Positions 32,601 to 44,858 of a DNA stretch of 64,000 nucleotides are shown piece after piece. Each line of letters starts with the position of its first letter. The first letter of the stretch is position 1. The notes below the pieces were generated by a model that was given only the letters and a program-made list of their open reading frames with translations, was not told where the DNA came from and made no database searches. The stretch comes from Chrysemys picta bellii (taxonomy: Eukaryota > Chordata > Testudines > Emydidae), in contig NC_088809.1 in assembly GCF_011386835.1 (NCBI RefSeq), positions 868,001 to 932,000 of the forward strand, read 5' to 3'. Position numbers and translations under genes: made by a program.

Positions 32601-34046
32601 CGGGGGGGGGCTCAGGTGAGGCTGGTGACTGAGCGAAAGGGGCCCCAGGGGCAGGTGCTGCTGTGGGGGGGGGGAGGCTGCAGCACCCACCAGTGCCCAC
32701 ATGCAGCCATGGCGGGGGGGTCTGAAAATGTTGCAGCAGCGCCTGTCAGGACACACACCACCCCCTGGCCGGGGCTCCAGGGAGGGGCGCTGGCCCTGCC
32801 CTGCATGCCGATCCCGAACAGCGGGCCTGGGATAGGGCTGGTCCTGGCCCTCCTCCAAATCCCCAGTGTAACCCACCTCCCCCCCAGCCCCCCACGGCAG
32901 CAGCAGCGCCCCCCCCCTTGGCACTTTACAGCCCAGGCTTTGCTGTCCCATGCGCTTTGTGCATGCCCCCCCCCGCCCGTGACAGTCCGTGTGCAGAGCT
33001 GTGCCAGGACTGTTGTACCCGGAGGGGTGGTAGAACCACACCCACCCCACCCGCGTGGGGAGCCAGGTGCCCAGCGAGCGAGGCCCTGGCCAGGGAAGCC
33101 AGCCTGCTCTGGGGGCAGGTGGGAAAGTCCCAGCGCTTGAGACCTGGCTCCAGGCTGGTCTGGCCTCTGCTCAGGAGCAGGGAGGGAGCCAAGCAGGCAC
33201 TTCCTGTGCTGGGGACGGCCTGTTCCCTGTGAGACGGGAGGCTGAAGCTGCCAAAGCAAGCGGCACGTTCCAGCAGGGTTGGGAATTGCTTCCAGATGCA
33301 GCAGGAAGAAAGCTGAGCCTTGCCCTGGGAGACCCTCCGTGCCTGCTGGGTGGGACCTGCCCCCTCGGGGCTGCCGCCTACCCTGTCTGGGCTCATGGGG
33401 AACAGGGCGGAGTGTGTCGTCTGTCCTGCAGTTAGGCATGTTCTTTGCCCTGATGGACGGCGGCAGCAGCAGCCCCTTCCCCTGGGCACCCATTCCAAAC
33501 CTACCCTCGGCTCAGGTGGAAAGGCTCCCACCCCACTCGCGCTGCTCCCGCCATTCCAGCACGAGGACTCACTTCCCGGGACCCAGGCAGCCAGCGGCTC
33601 TTGCCAACAATACTGGAAAACTGAGGCAATGGAAAGCAGCTTTAGAGGTCTGCCCTGAGCTCTCTCCAACTCCTGCTCGGGCTCCAGGCTGTGTCCTGCC
33701 CCTGAAACTTCATGACAAGGTGCGAGCATGGAGGAGAGGGGTTACAGTGAGGTGCAGGGCTGCAGGGATGGAAGGAGTCCCCCAGCTGTAGTCTGTGCTG
33801 GAGCCAGTCTGCATGGCAGTGTCTTCAGCCCACTCACCCCGCTGCCAGGGAGGCAAGGCAGGGCCCGTGCAGCCAGGGGTGCCCCTGTACTCCAGCAGCA
33901 GCATTGTCCCAGGCTCCTGTAGAAGGAGCAGGATTTCATGAAACCCAGGCCACCCCCTGCCCCCATGGCTCTAGCATAGGCAAGGCCAGAGGCTTCTTCC
34001 GCCTCAGTTGTGCAGGGAATGCCACAAAACCTCTGGCCAGGCCCTA
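32601..34046. other. Non-coding, no gene seen
   Basis: GC-rich sequence with further homopolymers, grading into ordinary intergenic DNA. Long frames on either strand lack recognisable domains. Confidence 0.5.
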
Positions 34047-34165
34047 GGGTGACCAGATGTCCCCATTTTATAGGGACAGTCCCGATTTTGGAATCTTTTT
34101 CTTATGTAGGCTTCTATTACCCCCAACTCCCATCCTGATTTTTCACATTTGCTGTCTGGTCCCCC
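34047..34165. mobile_element. Short TIR MITE flanked by TA
   Basis: Termini GGGTGACCAGA and TCTGGTCCCCC are inverted repeats (10 of 11 pair), flanked on both sides by TA (34045-34046 and 34166-34167). The 119-bp length and internal TTTTATAGGGACAGTCCCGA stretch fit a MITE I recall as abundant in turtles. Confidence 0.7.
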
Positions 34166-34321
34166 TACCAGGCCCCCACCCCTCTCACCCTGCCTGGTGG
34201 TCCCCTCAGCTGCAGGGAGCCGCTACCCAGCCTGCAGCCCAGCACCGTGCCTATGCAGGTCTTCCCTGCCCCACCCAAGGGCAACACTGCTCAGCAGCTG
34301 TTTTGCTGAATGGCCTACCAG

Positions 34322-34475
34322 CGTCCATGGTAAGAACGGCCCGACTGGGTCAGAGCAAAGGTCCATCCAGCCCCGTGTCCTGTCTACTGACAGCGGCCAG
34401 GGCCCGGTGCCCCAGAGGGAATCCTGCAGTGACCCCTCCCCTGCCGCCCAGTCCCAGATCCTGGCAGACAGGCTC
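34322..34475 (-). repeat. CR1 LINE 3'-region fragment (antisense)
   Basis: AAGAACGGCCCGACTGGGTC, AGAGCAAAGGTCCATCCAGC and later segments match, with divergence, the CR1 3' region that also occurs at 43161 and (sense) at 53386. Confidence 0.65.
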
Positions 34476-36430
34476 GGGCCACCCTCCCTGCCTGGTTCAG
34501 CATGTGGGTCTGGTTCCCTTGTGCTTGGTGTTACCATGTCAGATTCCCAGCCTTGAATGGTGGCCCCGAGGCAGGGGGCATAATTCTGCTGGGGGCCTGG
34601 GTGAGATTGATGGGGAGAGAGCACCCCCCCCCATATTAATCATTTCTTCTCCCTCGCTTGGTCTAAGGCAGCAGGGAGCAGCGTAGAGCACATCAGCCAG
34701 AGCCTCCAACAAGCCCTTGGGTTTCCCCAAACAGTAAGAGTTTATGTGCGGTGAGAGCTAGAATCTGCATGTGGACTCCTACTGCTCCGGGAGGCTGGAA
34801 GTACCACAACCCAGGAGCACCCCCCCACCAGCCCCATCCCGAGCTGGGGAAGGCCAGGTAAGAATCCAGCAGTGCAGCCCCAGCCCCCTGGGGAACCAGC
34901 CCGATGTGTCTCTTCCACACCCAGCCCTGACCCAGCCCAAGGCTGACGCTGGGGAGACAGCAGAGGGAAGAGGAGAGCACCAGGGGAGTACCCCGCAGAC
35001 AGCATTGGGGGGGCTAAAAGGGGAGCGGGGCTGAGCACAGGGTGATGAAGATACTAGATCTCTCTCCCCCCCCAGCTGCCTGGCATCCCTGGAAATAGCA
35101 ATGCAGTCCAGCCCCTCTGCCAAAGCCGGACAAAGACAGGGATGGACGAGGCACAGCCTCTTCCCCCCCATCCCTCCCTGCACCGCTGGGACCCTGCTGG
35201 CCAGGCAGCAATGAGTGGGAGACAGCAGCCGGGCCATGACCTGCTCCACACGCAGGTGAGGCACCTGAGCCCTCAGCACCGCGGCAGAGCTGGGTGCTAC
35301 AGGAGTGGTGTGGAAGGGAAGCAGGCCCTGGCTGTGACTGACCTCACACTGAGGGGATAATGCAGGCCTGGGCCAGGCCAGCAGAGCACTGGACCAACCG
35401 TACACCTGGGCAGGCTCTGCTCCGTTCCCTCAGACAGACTCCAGGCCTGGAGCCAGGAAGTCCAGGACCCAGCAACAGGCAAGATCAGCTGCTTCAGAGC
35501 AGGGGGAATTGAGCACTGCTGCAGAGGGGGAATCCCAGACCCTTACAGTTCAGCTCACACCCTGAGGCAGCAGTATCACCCTGCCCCCAGGTGGGTCACA
35601 ACTCCCCCCGACACCATCCTGGGCTCACTGATGCTGTACACCTCATTTCCAAAGGTACCTAGGCCCCGTCCATTCAGCGGTTCCCTAGTTACAAGGCCTG
35701 AGTCCAATGCTGTGGCTCCCTGCGCTACTGTTGGGTGACTGGGAGAAGGAGACGGGGCTAGGCTGGTCTCGTGAAGTTATAGGACTGTCTGTTGCTCCTG
35801 TTTCAAGGCACAGGCTAGAAGACCTAGCGTTGTATGCACACACATGTGCACCAGCTCCCTGGCTGCCTCCCACCTGGCTGGGAGGCTCATGTGCAGGGTG
35901 CAGGGCACTTTGGCTTCCTAGTTTCTCCAGCTGATCCCAGCCCCAGGCCCTCCCAGCCCCACCTGCCCAAGGCATTTGTCCACATGATGCCAGGAAGGTC
36001 AGAGCCCACACCATGAGGGAAGCAAGGTCCCTGTGTGCAGCAGGAGCCCCACTGCCAGCCTGCTGGCCAGCCTGCACCAGGGCCCCTCCTTACCTAGCTC
36101 CCCACACAGCTCAGTGGCCTAAGCCAGCACCCCATAGCCTTTCCCCCTCTCCCTCCAGTACACCCCACGCTGCCCCTGCAGAGGGCTCAGGGCAGCACCG
36201 TTCAATGCATGAGAGAACTCCCTTCTCTGCCTTTCCTTCCCTACCCGGCCCTGTGCTGCAGCTGCTGTCCCCCTAGCCAGGTACCCCTGCTTGCAGGCAG
36301 GCGTGGGTCTGCCTCTCCCGTACTGGCTGGGTGGGCCCCTTTCGGACAGGGCTGGCTCTGCCCCCTAGAGGCAGGATCTCCCCAGCAGCTGCAGAGCGGG
36401 CCAAGGCTCCAGCCCTGTGATGAGTGTGTG
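34476..36430. other. Non-coding interval downstream of miR-132
   Basis: In transcriptional terms this lies 3' of miR-132 on the minus strand. No polyadenylation site, exon or repeat could be assigned. Confidence 0.5.
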
Positions 36431-36512
36431 TCTAGCCCAAGCGACCATGGCTGTAGACTGTTACCAACACACAACCACAGTAACAATCTAAAGCCACGGT
36501 TGCCCTGGAGAC
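36431..36512 (-). ncRNA. MIR132: miR-132 precursor
   Basis: On the minus strand the two arms are 36500-36479 (5p, begins ACCGTGGCTTT) and 36463-36442 (3p, begins TAACAGTCTACAGCC). The 3p sequence is the canonical miR-132-3p in all 22 positions, seed AACAGTC. The 5p arm differs from human miR-132-5p by one base (TTTAG for TTTCG). The arms pair into a hairpin, and the lower stem CTCCAGGGCA is also shared with the mammalian precursor. miR-132 is a CREB-induced, mainly neuronal microRNA that targets p250GAP and MeCP2 in mammals. Strand and order (DPH1-OVCA2 upstream on the + strand) match mammals. Confidence 0.97.
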
Positions 36513-39500
36513 ATGGGGGTGTGGGCAAAAGAAGTTGGTACCATGGTGACAGGGATAAGGTAGGCTCAGTCAGTGCAGAAGGAGAAAAGGAATCCAGCAC
36601 CTAGATCACAGCCAAGCAGGATCAACTCCCCCCCCCTCCCTCTTCACACCAGGGCACAGCACCCAGCTCATCTTCATTTTAACCCATCACACTCAGGCCA
36701 GCTCAGCTGCTCCCCATGGGGACACCTCTACTACCCCGGCCTGTCGAATCCCAGTGCTGGCAGCACGTGTTCACTGTGACCTCCACCCAAGACCTGCAGC
36801 TCAGAGAAGTGAGATGCTATTTCCGCTCCCCCCTGCCACAGAAGAGCTGGCAGTAAAGCTCCCCTCCCAGGCAGAGGCTGAGGTGCAGAACAGAGCCTCC
36901 CACAGTGGTTGCGCCACGGTGGAGACTTAGTTCTGACAGGCGCCAGCAGGGAGTCTCATGGCCTGTGAGGTGGAGATGTGGCACTGGCTGGAGGCAGAGC
37001 AAAGGCCACCCCAGCTGCCTCTAGTTCTGCACCTGCCCATGTCTGTGCCTTGCAATCTACTGGCCCTGGAAGGGGTCAGACAGCCCCACCTAGCACCTGA
37101 ACTTGCAAGCCACTGGGGCAGAGAGGCCACTCGGATGCACCAGAGCTCACTGGCAGAGACAATGCAACTTCTCTAGGTTGTACAGTGCCACTGACCTCTG
37201 CTCACCTTGCAGCTGTATTTTTAGATCCACAACAGGTGCTGAGCTGCGAGAGGACACAATGTTCTCACACAGCAGCACCAGCAAAACTGTGCATGGTGGG
37301 GGAGCCCAGGGCTGGAAGAGCAGGAGTGGAGGGGGACCCTGCTTCACAAGGCCTGCCCTTTTTCCAGGCTCACCAACCCCATCTGCCCTTCTCACTCCCT
37401 GCTGCTAAATTCTCCTTCTGTGACTGGCCATGCTCCTGCCCGGAATAGCCATCCTCTGGCTGGATTCAGGTTCAGCCTCTGCATGTGCTTTCCAGGTCCA
37501 TGCCCTGTGGGGCTGCAGATGGTTTTATTATTCTGCTCCGCTCCCCTCGTGGGGCTGCAGAAAGGTACGAGCCCTGCACGTCCACACCAGAGTTGGGCAC
37601 CTGCTGCCAGACAGGAAGAGGCCCAAGGGCCCAGAAGAGAAAGTCCACAGTTCAGAGTGCGTCACAAGTGTAGGACAACAGGGCTGGGGTGCTCCTTTCC
37701 ACACCTGAGGACAAGGGGAAGAAGAGAGATCAGCATCAACCCAAGGCATGTTGTATACGTAACGGGAAGGAGGAATCCCATCCACCCCACACCTGTTCCC
37801 CAAACCAGCCTGGGCAGCATCACCCATGCACAAGATCATCTGCTGGCCCCTCCCTCGTATCCCAGAGCGTGCAGGGAAATGCATCCAGCCCTTGGGAGTA
37901 GGGAACCAGGCTGGGCTACACGAGGAACATCCCCAATTCAGAGATGCACCCAGAAGAAAGCGGCTAAGGAGGAGTCAGGTAGCTCTCACAGCCAGGGTGC
38001 AGTGCGGGCAGAGCCAGCACCTCCTCCAGGCTGGGGCTGGGGAGTTCCTAGGCCATGACTTGCCCTTGTGAGAGAACTGATGGGCTCCCTCTTTCCCGCC
38101 CCATTCCACATCTCCTCTGGCGAATGACTGGCCCTGCAGCAGGCAGGAGGAGGTGAGTCAGGCTGGAGTGGCTAATGGGAAAATAATGCAGCTGGGCTTT
38201 GCAGACTCCCTCTTGCTACCTGCCAGGGCCCCCACCCCCTTAACAAAACAGCATGCCCAGCATCTCTGGGCCCCCAGGAACCCTGGTGATGAGCACACGA
38301 TACCCACCACCACAGGACAGACCCTGGGCCCTGCCCAGCAGCCTTGCTCGGCCTGCCCTTCGGTGTGCATACAGCCACAGCACGCTGGTGGCCATTGTGG
38401 GAACCCCACCAAGGGGCACAGAGAAGAGGGAGCTGCTAAAGGCTGAGAAATGTGCACAGCAAAACAAGTTCCTGGGAATCCAGGGCAGGTGGGGGCCAGA
38501 TTCCTCTCCCCCCCCCCCCCCCCCAACCTACCTGCTTAGCCTGGGCTTCACAGAGGTTTCTCCCTCAGCAGAGATGCAGCTGGGGGAGTTTCTGCCAAGA
38601 TGGGATGTGTCTGGATTTTGACCTTGTGAGGTTTTGCTGATGTACAAGTACTCGCTGTGCTGAGCTCTCTGCAGGGGCAGCGATCCCACGGACATGCCTC
38701 AGTGGAACTGCCATTAACACGCTTCACTACATTAGCTTCAGCTACAAGAGCAGCTTTGTACACTCAAAAACAAACAAATGAAGTTGGGCAGCCAGACACT
38801 GTCCCTGGTGGCAGGGAGCCTGCCCATAGTATGTCAGTATCCCAGCACCTGGAGCATGGCCCCGGCCTGGGCAGGCAGCACCTGGAGCATGTATAAGTCT
38901 ACCCTGTATGCACCTCCCACCCCACCAGCCTCTCATTCAACTTCTGCCTAAAGACTCACGCCTGCTGCATGGCTGACAGAGCGTGATTAGCACTAGTTAC
39001 CTTGTTACACGTGCACACGGGGACCCAGGCAGGCATGTTGCACGTGTCTGACCATCTTCAACATTTCACCAAGGGGGGGCGGGGTTCGTGTGTGGTCCTT
39101 AAAAGCGAACAACCAGCTGATCATGATGGCTGCTGCAAGAGGTTTGTACACTTTTTAAGAGATGTGTAATGTGGACTAGTGCGTGTCATGGGTGGCTTGT
39201 GCGTCAAGCGGGGATGCTCCCACTAGCCCAGAGCGGGGTTGGTACACCCCGGCACAGTGTGTTCCAGAACTGTTGGAAGTGACGCATGTCACGTGAGGGT
39301 GGGCAGGTCCCAGCTAGTGCACAAGAGTGAGACCCACCCCCCATCTCAGCCCAGCCCCGCATTTACAGTCTAGAACAGGGGCAGCCCTGAAGAAAAAAGA
39401 CTGACATGGGGACCCTCAGGCTTACCTGAAGTGTGTGAAATGCCTGGATTATGAAGAGACAAGTCTTGGACTGTGTAAGAGGAGAGGAAAGGGCCCACGC

Positions 39501-41705
39501 TGTTCTCCATTAGCGAGGCCCTCTGCCCAATGCCAGTGTTTTACTGAAACAGGTCCCAGCTCTCTGGACTGGAGACGTGTGCAGAGGACTAACCACAGGG
39601 TGAGAAATACCTGGTTAGACAGGACCAGAACTTGGTCCTAAGTAAGGGCTCTAGACTGCACTTGATATTTATCTGTAGCCTTGGGTTTCCAGCCCTTTCA
39701 CCAGCACCTACTTGGGCTCAGCTCAAGCTTAGTTAAACATCTGTTTAGTTTTACTATTGACAGGACAAAGCAACTTGTGCAAGAGAGTTTGGTGAACAGA
39801 GGCCAGGCTGGTGCTCTGGGGTGCACTGCATTGCAGGTGTCCAGAAGACCTGGGGCTGGGCCCTTGTGTTTAACCAGGGGTGTGTGCCAATTTCTAGCCG
39901 TCAGGGGGAGAAGCAGGGGGCTTGCTGAACACCGAGCAGAGCACTTGTGCTGCCAGCAGGCTTGGGAGGCTTCCCCTGGTGGGCACAGACAAGGCTCTGG
40001 CATTGTAAGCGGGTGGTAGCGATTCATGCTTGACACCTCAGGTCACCCCGGAAGCGTCACAGTGGGGTAATCAGCAGGATCTGCACCCAGTTTATTAGCT
40101 AAGCAAAGTTCATGCTCAAGACACAAGATAAATTAAAATACAGACACCATCAGGGCCTAGAGTAATAAGGCTGGAAACAAAGAAAAAAGGTCCCACTGTG
40201 TTTTTTCCCCTCTTTAATTTGAGTGAGAGGAATTGAACATAAAGCCATGCGAAATGAGCAAGCAAGAAACATTCCAAACCAGCCAGGCTGGAGTCTGGGC
40301 ACTGCAGGGGAAGTGTCAACGAAATGAGGTTTATGCTTCTGGAAAAAAAGACAAGTTATGGAGGGTGGCCAACTCCCTTGGGTAGGCAGGAGGATGGGGA
40401 GAGCACAGATTTCAGGGTGACACTCCAGCTAAGGGGAGCCAGCCCAGCCCAGTTCTCACTCAAGTGGCCATATGATTAGAGAGATGGCCTGACTGGAGTT
40501 TGTGACACTGGAAAAGGAACGTGAACACCTGAGGTGGATGGAGGAGGGACAGGCAGTGGAGGAAGCCACTCACTGGAGACTTTTGGAGCTGGAAGACCCA
40601 AAGTGCAAAGAGGGAGCATGTGCTCAGAACGCTGGAATTACTAAATAAAAGCCTCTCTCCCCTGCATAAGCATCCCCAGTGAGCCCCCAGCAGTGACCAG
40701 TTACACCTCAGCTTCAGGCATTGAGGCTGCATGATGGAATTCCCGACGAGCTTTGAGAGGACATGCAGAGTGCACCAGCGTCCTGACACACAGGAAGAGA
40801 GCATCTGGTAAAGCCTTACCTGTGTTTAACTCTATGGCCTGGGGCAGGCTGAGCTGTAGAGTCCATTCAAGGAAACAGTGTTGAAAAGTTTTCAAGTCAC
40901 CCCCGAGGTATCTCGCCTAGAATCAGAAACCTCAGAGAGCCAAGCTAAGCCTCGGGAACAGGTTTCTAGATGGGGGTTGTGTCAGACAATGGATGAGGGG
41001 GTAAAGGGCAGAGGGTTATGAGAAGCCGGTGGGGCCATCTGCCCAAGAGATAGCCTTCGATGCCTGCAGTGATAAGTAAGGGCTGCGGTGTGGGATAACC
41101 CCCCAGGGCCTGTACAAGATGCAGCCGAGGTACATGTGCAAGTGGGGCTGGTTCAGCTCAGTGAGCCCGGGCAGTAGGTGTGGGAGGCTCCCAGACAAAG
41201 CTCTCACACTGCAGGCAGGTGGTAGTGATTCACCTCGAGTAACCCCCCACCACCATGACAGACACCTGCAGTTATGTGGGACAAGTATTTCCAGATAAGA
41301 AACAGTGAAATCCTGACTCCATTAAATTCAGACTTCGGTGGGGCTGAGAAGTCACCCTAGAAATCTAGGCAAATGCCAGTGAAGCCAACAGTAGCAGACA
41401 CCCAGACCAGCCTCGACTCCTCGGTGCCCACATACGTTCCAGGATTCCTACAATCACACTCCCATTTCCACAGCCGGAGGCTCCCAATGGCCAGATGGTC
41501 TGCTTGGTACCCTGCAAAAGCAAGAGCCAGTCTTGCCCGTAACAGCTGGAAGTCTCCGCAGATGCTGGGCCTGGAAAGAGGTAAATGTACCGAGAAGTCG
41601 CTGCTCTGAAGCCAGTTCAGGGAGCGGGATGTGGCCAGCTGCGGGGCCAGGCAGACTTTGCAGAAGGGACTTTCCAAACACACTGTGCTTCCCAGCCGGC
41701 TACAG
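36513..41705. other. Spacer between miR-132 and the RE1 site
   Basis: Over 5 kb of non-coding DNA inside the presumed primary transcript. No repeat accounting for its length was identified. Confidence 0.5.
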
Positions 41706-41726
41706 CCCAGCACCATGGACAGCTGC
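41706..41726 (+). promoter_or_regulatory. REST/NRSF (RE1) site
   Basis: CCCAGCACCATGGACAGCTG aligns to the 21-bp RE1 consensus with about 17 matches; both core half-sites CAGCACC and GGACAGC are intact. REST represses the miR-132/212 locus in mammals through a nearby RE1, so the position 1.1 kb from miR-212 is telling. Confidence 0.72.
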
Positions 41727-42804
41727 CAGGAAGCCCATCTAGCAGCAGCGCTTTGATTGAGGCTCAGTTCAGCCAGCTGCCTGGACAATACAATGTCCAA
41801 ATGACACAGGCCTGCACAGCCAGCCCAGCTCCTCCCGCAGACAGAGGGGGTGAAGGACGTGCAAGGCCGGGCCAGACGTGCCAGTTGGAATGGCGTTCTA
41901 AGACCGTGCGGATTGTTAGGCCACTAGACATAGGACCAGAGTGTAAGGTCATGTCAAAGCCCCCGAACCCCTCCACACACACCCCACCCTCAGCAAGGGC
42001 AACTTGCACAGCTGATTGTCTTGGCCTCCTAGTCCCGCTGGAGCCAAACCCCGGGTTTGAGTTTGATAACTGCCGGCAGTTCATCCACACAGCACAGAAC
42101 CAGCCACCCCCACGAAGGCTGCAGCCATGAGCAGGCAGGCCTCCCAATCAACTCCATGGCCCTCCACTGCCCAGCAGCACCTATGACCCCACAGAATCCA
42201 GCACTAGCCTGGCTAGTACTGGGTTGAGACCAGGCCATAGGGCAGGGCTGCCATTTTACACCTCACTTGTCAGCCCTGTAGGCCCCTGGACTGCGACCTC
42301 AGTTCTGTCTGGTGGAAGCTGGATTTAAGTTCCGGGAGCCCTACATGATCACCCTACTTTTCCCCATCAGATGGGAAGAGACAAGGACAGGCGCTCTGAG
42401 GGCATCGCTGATGCTGCAGGCAAAGAGGCAGCCCCTGCTTTGTGCTGGGGAGGGGAGGGAAGAAATTGCCAACGCAAACATGGGCAAATTCTCTAGCACC
42501 TCCACATGGCAAATTTACAGCCCCTCCTGCTAGCGGGGATACGACTGAGTAGTGAGAGAGTGTCCCTGCCCCTCACTCCAAATATTTCCTGCCAGAGCTC
42601 CCACTAGGCCTTTGGTCCCTGTGATCCCCCTGCCCCGGTGTGTCTCTACATGGCTGATGGAGAGATGGATAAGCAGCAGACCCCTGCCTGCAGCCCTTGG
42701 TTGCCTCTACTGCTTTAACCTCAGTCTCCCAGCCCTGGCTCTCCTGTATGGCTGGCTGGTTCTGGCTGCTCGGCGGCTCTGGGTGCAGGCGCTGTAGCTG
42801 TCAT

Positions 42805-42890
42805 GCTTCAGTAGCCATGACTGTAGACTGTTACTGTTTCTTTAATGCTACTTAGCAGTAATCAGTCTAGAGCCAAGGTGCCGACGCGCT
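42805..42890 (-). ncRNA. MIR212: miR-212 precursor
   Basis: Minus-strand arms: 42879-42857 (5p, begins ACCTTGGCTCTAGACTG, one mismatch to human miR-212-5p) and 42833-42813 (3p, begins TAACAGTCTACAGTC). The 3p differs from human miR-212-3p at a few positions, in the way I recall for chicken. It shares the AACAGTC seed with miR-132. The arms pair into a hairpin with a loop of about 20 nt. It lies upstream of miR-132 in the direction of transcription, as in mammals, but about 6.4 kb away. Confidence 0.96.
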
Positions 42891-43160
42891 GACTTGGGAT
42901 CTTCTCACCCGTGTCTCCACAAGTGGCTCTTCACAGGCATGGGCATGGGGATGGTAGTGGCATGGAGCTAAGGGTGATTTATGCGGATTAGATCTCCTGG
43001 ATGGGTAGGGATGACACATGGGAGCCTTCTCTCTCCTACAGAGACTGAGTCAGGGAGCCTGTCAAAGGATATTTCTGTTGTGAAGCCAATGGCAGGTCTG
43101 GGAGTTCCAGGGCTGGGCTGTAGGCACCAGCTCCTACAAATGCTTAGGGTGCTAGCCAAT

Positions 43161-44320
43161 TAAGCCATAACAGCGGCCACACTGGGTCAGACCAATGGTC
43201 CATGTAGTCCAGTGTCCGGTCTTCCAACTGTGGCCAGTGGGAGATGCTTCAGAGGGAATGAACAGAACGGGGCAATTTTGAGTGATCCATCCCGTCATCT
43301 AATCCTGACTTCTGGCAGTCAGAGATTTAGGGACAGAGCATGGGGTTGTATCCCTGATCATCTCGGGGATAGCCATTAATGGATCTATCCTCCATCAACT
43401 GATCCAATTCTTTTTTGAACCAGTTTTGCTTTTGGCTGTCACAACATCCCAGCAACAAGTTCCACAGGTTGACTTTGTGGTGTGAAGAAACATAAGGAAG
43501 TACTTGTTTTAAACCTGCTGCCTATTAATTTAATTGGGTGACCCCTAGTTCTTGTATCACATAAAGAGGTAAACAACACTTCCTCATTCACTTTTTCCAC
43601 ACCAGTCATGATTTTGTAGATTTGTCCTCATATCCCACCCACCCCTTTGAAAAAGATGACTAAGATGCACAGTCCTAGTCTTTGTAATTTCTTCTCATAT
43701 GGAAGATGTTCCATACCCCTAATCACTTTTGTTGCCCATCTGTCCTTTTTCCAATTCTAATTTATTTATTTTTTTATTAGACCAGAACTGGACACAGTAT
43801 CAAGGTGTGAGCATGTAATGTATTTATATAGTTGCATTAATATTTTCTGTCTTATTCTCTAACTCTTTCCTAATGGTTCCTAACATTCGGTTAGCTTTGA
43901 CTGCAGCTGCACACTGAGTGGATGTTTTCAGATAACTATTCATGATGCTAAGATCTCTTTCTAACAGCTAAATTAGACCCCATCATTTGGTTTGTATCGC
44001 TGGGATTAATTTTTCCAATATGCATTACTCTGCACTCACTGAATTTCATCTGCCATTTTGTCACCCAGTCTTGTGAGATCCCTTTGTAGCTCTTCACACT
44101 CTGCTTTGGACTTAACGATCTTGAGTAATTTTGTATCATCTGCAAATTTTGCCACCTCTGTTTACCCCCCTTTCTGGGTCATTTATGAACACGTTGAATA
44201 GCATTGGTTTCAGTACAAATCCATGGGAGACCCCACCATTTCCATCTCCATTGGGAAACCTGACTGTCTGTTCCTACCCTTGGTTTCCTATCTTTTAACC
44301 AGTTACTGATCCATGAGAGG
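43161..44320 (-). repeat. CR1 LINE (antisense), 3' portion, split by LTR element copy 2
   Basis: From CR1 3' sequences (ACACTGGGTCAGACCAATGG; TTCCACAGGTTGACTTTGTG) into the 3' end of ORF2. The minus strand at about 44040-44090 encodes DWVTKWQMKF...VMHIGK, the conserved end of the CR1 reverse transcriptase. The frame is broken by stops and indels. It resumes at 48484 after the inserted LTR element. Confidence 0.88.
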
Positions 44321-44792
44321 TGTCACGGAGTATTGGGGAACTCAGGGCCCTGCACCCCCGGCTTCCTGCGATTCACCATGACTCTCAGCCAGCCAGTAAA
44401 GCAGAAGGTTTATTTGGATGACAGGAACACAGTCCAAGACAGGTCTTGCAGGCACAGACAACAGGGCCCCCCTCAGTTAGGTCCAGCTTGGGGTCCCAGG
44501 GCATCCCAGCCCCCCCCTTTGGGGGGTCAGAGCCATCTCTGCCTCCCAGCCATCTCTCCAGCCTCCTTCCAGCCTGCTTCCAGCACTCTGCCTTCAGCGA
44601 CCCCTCCCACAGCCTTTGTTCAGTTTCCCGGGCCCCGGAGTCATCTGACCTCCAACCCCCTCCTGGGTTCTCATGTTACAAGCTCAGGTATGTTCCCTTG
44701 GGCCGGCTCCCATCCCCCGATGCAGACCATCCTAGTCACACTCCCCTGTCAGCATTCACACACCCCAGCAAGAACAGTCCCAGTTCGTCACA
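44321..44792 (-). repeat. 3' LTR of copy 2
   Basis: 472 bp, TG...CA. The minus strand carries canonical AATAAA (TTTATT at 44409-44414), unlike the AATAGA of copy 1. By eye roughly a tenth of its bases differ from the copy 1 LTR. Confidence 0.95.
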
Positions 44793-44858
44793 TCTCTCCC
44801 CCCTTCGAGACCAAACTGAGCAGGGTCACTTTAGCCAGTGACCCGGGGAAGTTCGAAC

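Noticed and set aside
31686..33729. Frames of 200-290 codons in the 31-33 kb CpG island
   Set aside because: Low-complexity composition with homopolymer tracts, no conserved domain, overlapping frames on both strands.
36495..36512. X-box-like GTCTCCAGGGCAAC in the miR-132 region (minus strand)
   Set aside because: It is the conserved lower stem of the miR-132 hairpin and has a mismatch in the core; explained by the RNA.
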